From Anaerolineaceae bacterium UBA4775 (lineage in GTDB: Bacteria > Chloroflexota > Anaerolineae > Anaerolineales > Anaerolineaceae), in the NCBI GenBank assembly GCA_002403205.1, contig DHHJ01000011.1:62001-126000 (forward strand): DNA of 64,000 nucleotides, read 5' to 3'. The position numbers were made by a program, and so were the translations under genes. The stretch's first letter is position 1, and every line of letters starts with the position of its first letter. Positions 61,196 through 64,000 of this stretch are shown in pieces. The notes under the pieces were generated by a model, which worked only from the letters and a program-made list of their open reading frames with translations, was not told the DNA's origin and did no database searches.

Positions 61196-62539
61196 ATGAT
61201 CAAAAAGACCTATTACATCACCGGCATGCATTGCCCGGGCTGCGAAACCCTCATCGAACGGTCAGCAGGGAAGATCAAGGGTGTCACTGCCGTTAAAGTA
61301 TCTCTGGCCAGTGGGAAAATCGAGATTCAAGCCAGGTCCGCCCAGGCTATACCGACGGTGAAACAGCTTGACCACCGCTTTAAGCAGGATGGCTATACCT
61401 TTACAGAACACCGCCCAAAGACGAGGCTCCAGCCGGGAAAGATCGCCGCCGTGATGGGTGCATTCCTGCTGATCGTCCTGCTCTTCTTTGTGCTTGAAAG
61501 ATCTCCACTGCTGAACTTTCTTTATGTGGATTCGAACTCCAACTTTATTGCGTATTTCCTGTTCGGTTTAGCCGCCGGGTTCTCCAGTTGTGCTGCACTG
61601 GTGGGCAGTTTGCTCTTATCCGTGCAGGAAAGCTGGGTGAATCAGGCGATCGGCCGCAACAAGGCAGGGTTCTCTCCCTTCCTCCTGTTCAATGGCGCGC
61701 GCCTGGTTTCTTTTGCCGCCTTGGGCGGTCTGCTGGGCTTGCTGGGTGGGGTGTTCCAGTTTTCCTTGGAAGCCTCGGCTGTGCTGACCATTTTAATCTC
61801 GGTGCTGATCTTCATCATTGGGATGCAGATGCTGGGTGTGCCCTTGTTTCAGCGGATCCCGCTGAACTTTTCCGGCCGTTGGATCGGCCGCGTGACCAAT
61901 CAACCCGGCCTGCAGAATAAGATCATGCCGATCCTGATCGGGGCAGTGACGTTTTTTGTCCCCTGCGGATTTACCCTGATCGCCCAAGCCGGGGCATTAC
62001 GCTCCGGGAACTTCCTCGAGGGCCTGACGATCCTGCTGGCCTTTGCATTGGGCACGCTGCCCATGCTCCTGGCGATCAGCTTCTCCAGCGTCAAGCTCCG
62101 CCAAAATCATAGGTTTTCCAATGCATTCAGGTTGCTTTCCGGGCTATTGATCGTTTTCTTTTCTACTTATACCCTGATCACACAAATCAGCCTTTTGCGG
62201 CCAGCATCGCTGCCGCTTGAAAATTCACCCAGCGCCTCCTCGCCCCCTGCCGCGCTGCAGGATGAAGGCGAATACCAGCTAATGCAAATGGAAGCCAGGG
62301 GATTCGAATACTTCCCCGAGGTGATCACCATCAAAGCCCACCAGCCGACCCGCTTTGAGATTTTCAGCAACGATTCCCTCGGCTGCGCAAACGCGGTGTA
62401 TGCCAGGGGACTTTATCCTGATATCATCATCCTCAGCCCGGGGACGAATGTAGTGGAATTCACCGCCCCGGGGCCGGGGACATACCAGATCTCCTGTTCG
62501 ATGTGGATGGTGAAACCGATCACCGTGGTGGTTGAATAA
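61196..62539 (+). CDS. HMA domain-SafE/DsbD-like membrane-cupredoxin fusion
   Basis: A 447-residue three-part protein. Residues 1-70 are a heavy-metal-associated domain with YITGMHCPGCE (Cys13, Cys16), the copper-binding CxxC. After a short linker, about seven membrane helices (83-350) form a SafE/TauE- or DsbD-like domain with Cys in GFSSCAALVGS and VPCGFTLIAQAG, placed as in the CcdA/DsbD redox pair. The C-terminal 80 residues are a cupredoxin-like strand domain with Cys397 (LGCANAV), Cys434 and Met residues (ISCSMWM), likely another Cu site. ATG 61196 fits SD GAGGTG nine bases before; GTG 61184 overlaps that site. A role in copper handling or supply to an outside enzyme is likely. Confidence 0.85.
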   Translation: MIKKTYYITGMHCPGCETLIERSAGKIKGVTAVKVSLASGKIEIQARSAQAIPTVKQLDHRFKQDGYTFTEHRPKTRLQPGKIAAVMGAFLLIVLLFFVLERSPLLNFLYVDSNSNFIAYFLFGLAAGFSSCAALVGSLLLSVQESWVNQAIGRNKAGFSPFLLFNGARLVSFAALGGLLGLLGGVFQFSLEASAVLTILISVLIFIIGMQMLGVPLFQRIPLNFSGRWIGRVTNQPGLQNKIMPILIGAVTFFVPCGFTLIAQAGALRSGNFLEGLTILLAFALGTLPMLLAISFSSVKLRQNHRFSNAFRLLSGLLIVFFSTYTLITQISLLRPASLPLENSPSASSPPAALQDEGEYQLMQMEARGFEYFPEVITIKAHQPTRFEIFSNDSLGCANAVYARGLYPDIIILSPGTNVVEFTAPGPGTYQISCSMWMVKPITVVVE

Positions 62540-62569
62540 TTCCGTCCATTAATCCAGCATCCGGATAGG

Positions 62570-63391
62570 TCACAGGGCCTGGAATAACTGAACCAGGTAA
62601 TATCCGAGCAGCGCGGCCCAGATCCAGGAGTCAATCCGATCCAGGATGCCGCCATGGCCCGGAATCAGACTGCCCGTGTCCTTGACCCCCGCCGTGCGCT
62701 TAAACAGGCTGACCAGCAGGTCGCCCACAGGGGTAAGCACGGCGAGCACAAAACCCATCAAGGCCCCCTGCCACAGGGGCGTGCCCGCAGGCAGAAAAGC
62801 CACTGCCCGCCACAGCAGCACCAGCAAAGCGCCAAATACAGTGCCCGTCAGGATCCCCCCGACCAACCCCGCCCAGGATTTTCCGGGGCTAAGCTTCGGG
62901 GCCATTTTGCGCACCCCCAGCCACTTGCCGATAAAATATGCACCCGAATCCGCCAGCCAAACGGACGGAAGGGCTGTCAACAGCCAGCCGCGCCCTGCCT
63001 CCAGGGCCCGTAAGGCAATAAACCCGCCCCCGACCCAACCCAGGTAGAGCAGGCCTGCCAGGTGCAGGGCAAACACCACTGCAGCATCCTTTTTTCCCCG
63101 CTCATGATCGGACAGTGCAACGATCGCTGTCATTAAAATCATCAGCGTCAGGAGCAGTCCCAAATAGGCTTCAGCGAAAACCCAGCGCTCAACCACCATC
63201 AGGCCGACACCCGCCAGCATGATCGGCAAAGAAAGCTGGTAACCTGCATGGCGAAACAAGCGGGTATATTCGTAGGCTGCAAACAACAGCAGCACAAGAA
63301 CGAACAGGTTGAACACCCATCCCCCAAAATACATCAGGATCAATACAAGCGGCACAAAAACCAGTGCCGCTTTAACACGTTGGGACAACAT
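62570..63391 (-). CDS. cdsA: Phosphatidate cytidylyltransferase
   Basis: A 273-residue membrane enzyme making CDP-diacylglycerol from phosphatidate and CTP. The C-terminal signature SLFKRTAGVKDTGSLIPGHGGILDRIDS is complete; the conserved Asp residues lie in DTGSLIPGHGGILDR. About eight membrane helices precede it, with LADSGAYFIGKWLGVRKMAPKLSPGKSWAG (in pieces) as the second CdsA motif. It lies 19 bases downstream of uppS on the minus strand, the common uppS-cdsA order of phospholipid and cell-wall precursor operons. Confidence 0.95.
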   Translation of the reverse strand: MLSQRVKAALVFVPLVLILMYFGGWVFNLFVLVLLLFAAYEYTRLFRHAGYQLSLPIMLAGVGLMVVERWVFAEAYLGLLLTLMILMTAIVALSDHERGKKDAAVVFALHLAGLLYLGWVGGGFIALRALEAGRGWLLTALPSVWLADSGAYFIGKWLGVRKMAPKLSPGKSWAGLVGGILTGTVFGALLVLLWRAVAFLPAGTPLWQGALMGFVLAVLTPVGDLLVSLFKRTAGVKDTGSLIPGHGGILDRIDSWIWAALLGYYLVQLFQAL

Positions 63392-63410
63392 CAGATGTGT
63401 TTTCTCACAC

Positions 63411-64000
63411 TCAGGATTCCTTCAATCCGCCAAATCGCCGATCACGCCGGCCATATTCCTCAAGGGCCTTGCGCAGCTCTTCTTCGTCAAAGTCAGGCCA
63501 GTAGACCTGGGGGAAATACCACTCAGAATAGACCGACTGCCAGGTCAGGAAGTTGCTGGTGCGGAATTCACCCGATGTGCGAATGACCAGGTCAGGGTCA
63601 GGGATATCACCGGTAAACAGATATTGGCTCACCAATGCTTCGTCCACATCCTCCGGGGCGACCTGGTCGGCCAGCATGCGTTTGATGGCGTAAATGATCT
63701 CATCGCGACCGCCGTAATTGAAGGCCAGCACGATGGTAATGCTGCGATTCTCTTTGGTCAGGTCAATGGCATGGCTCACCTTGTCCTGCAGAGCCTTCGG
63801 AAGCCCGTCGAGGTGGCCGATATGCACCAAGCGAGCACCTTCCTGGTGAAGTCTCTGCACATCACGGTCGATCACATCGGAAAGGATGTGCATTAAGCCT
63901 GTGACCTCCGCCTTCGGCCGGGACCAGTTTTCCGTGGAAAAGGCAAACAGGGTCAGGTACTTGATTCCGAACTTGATACTGGCCCTGATAATGGTGCGCA
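63411..64000 (-). CDS. uppS: Undecaprenyl diphosphate synthase, 5'-truncated by the window edge
   Basis: The C-terminal 195 or so residues of a cis-prenyltransferase making the lipid carrier for cell-wall synthesis. The frame is open to the window end, so the N-terminal Asp/Gly-rich pyrophosphate site is outside. Visible motifs are YLTLFAFSTENWSRP (just upstream of the internal ATG at 63893), NYGGRDEI, DPDLVIRTSGEFRTSNFLTWQSVYSE (in pieces) and FPQVYWPDFDEEEL, all typical of UppS. The gene is upstream of cdsA on the minus strand with a 19-bp gap. The internal ATG is not the start. Confidence 0.95.
   Translation of the reverse strand, partial: RTIIRASIKFGIKYLTLFAFSTENWSRPKAEVTGLMHILSDVIDRDVQRLHQEGARLVHIGHLDGLPKALQDKVSHAIDLTKENRSITIVLAFNYGGRDEIIYAIKRMLADQVAPEDVDEALVSQYLFTGDIPDPDLVIRTSGEFRTSNFLTWQSVYSEWYFPQVYWPDFDEEELRKALEEYGRRDRRFGGLKES

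Overview
The window looks like a chromosomal segment of a bacterium of the phylum Chloroflexota, most likely an Anaerolineae-type anaerobic heterotroph. This is an inference from gene content and style: moderately GC-rich coding DNA, a lone SpoVS without sporulation genes, a lipoprotein with a Thr/Pro linker, a very large BTAD/AAA/TPR regulator, a LarA homologue and several domain fusions. No rRNA or other strong taxonomic marker is present. Coding density is high on both strands. I see no prophage, IS element, CRISPR array or replication origin.

Layout. 1-5.3 kb (+): the 3' part of an MFS transporter, a fructuronate-reductase-like SDR, a LarA-family protein, a PfkB-type kinase and SfsA; the first four suggest sugar-acid metabolism. 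5.3-7.1 kb (+): a conspicuously AT-rich two-gene restriction-modification island. 7.1-10.7 kb (+): an epimerase/dehydratase-like protein and MutS2. 10.8-14.6 kb (-): a 1190-residue BTAD/AAA/TPR regulator behind a tRNA-Leu(CAA) with its own promoter and terminator. 14.8-28.2 kb (+): YchF, UvrD/PcrA, a WD40-like lipoprotein, NAD kinase, a zinc-ribbon membrane protein, RecN, GlgC, a Ca2+-type P-ATPase and a deoxynucleoside kinase. 28.3-49.2 kb (-): SpoVS, a GPH symporter, SurE, SufE-SufS, a PfkB/HhH-like fusion, a metallophosphatase/SAM-hydrolase fusion, a CHAD protein, two tandem dTMP kinases, PhoU, a PhoR/PhoB-type two-component system, a polysaccharide set (GT4, heparinase II/III-like protein, dehydrogenase/Gfo-Idh fusion) and an FmdB-type zinc ribbon. 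49.4-62.5 kb (+): tRNA-Arg(GCG), a GT-C-like membrane protein, a secreted sugar dehydrogenase, an eight-gene amino-sugar PTS cluster and an HMA/SafE/cupredoxin fusion. 62.6-64 kb (-): CdsA and the truncated UppS.

How genes work together. The most coherent system is the cluster at 53.4-60.9 kb: DeoR regulator, AgaS-type SIS isomerase, a PTS with ascorbate-type IIA, IIB and IIC, NagA, a second SIS protein and a KbaZ/GatZ homologue. It has no KbaY/GatY catalytic aldolase and no tagatose-6-phosphate kinase. If KbaZ acts here as a ketohexose-phosphate 4-epimerase, the set would form a short route from N-acetylgalactosamine to fructose 6-phosphate. A perfect 18-bp palindrome over the promoter is a strong operator candidate. 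Other noteworthy points are the kinase fused to a four-cysteine C-terminal domain, the metallophosphatase/SAM-hydrolase fusion beside it, a tandem dTMP kinase pair in which one copy has Arg in place of the Walker A lysine, and the HMA/SafE/cupredoxin fusion.
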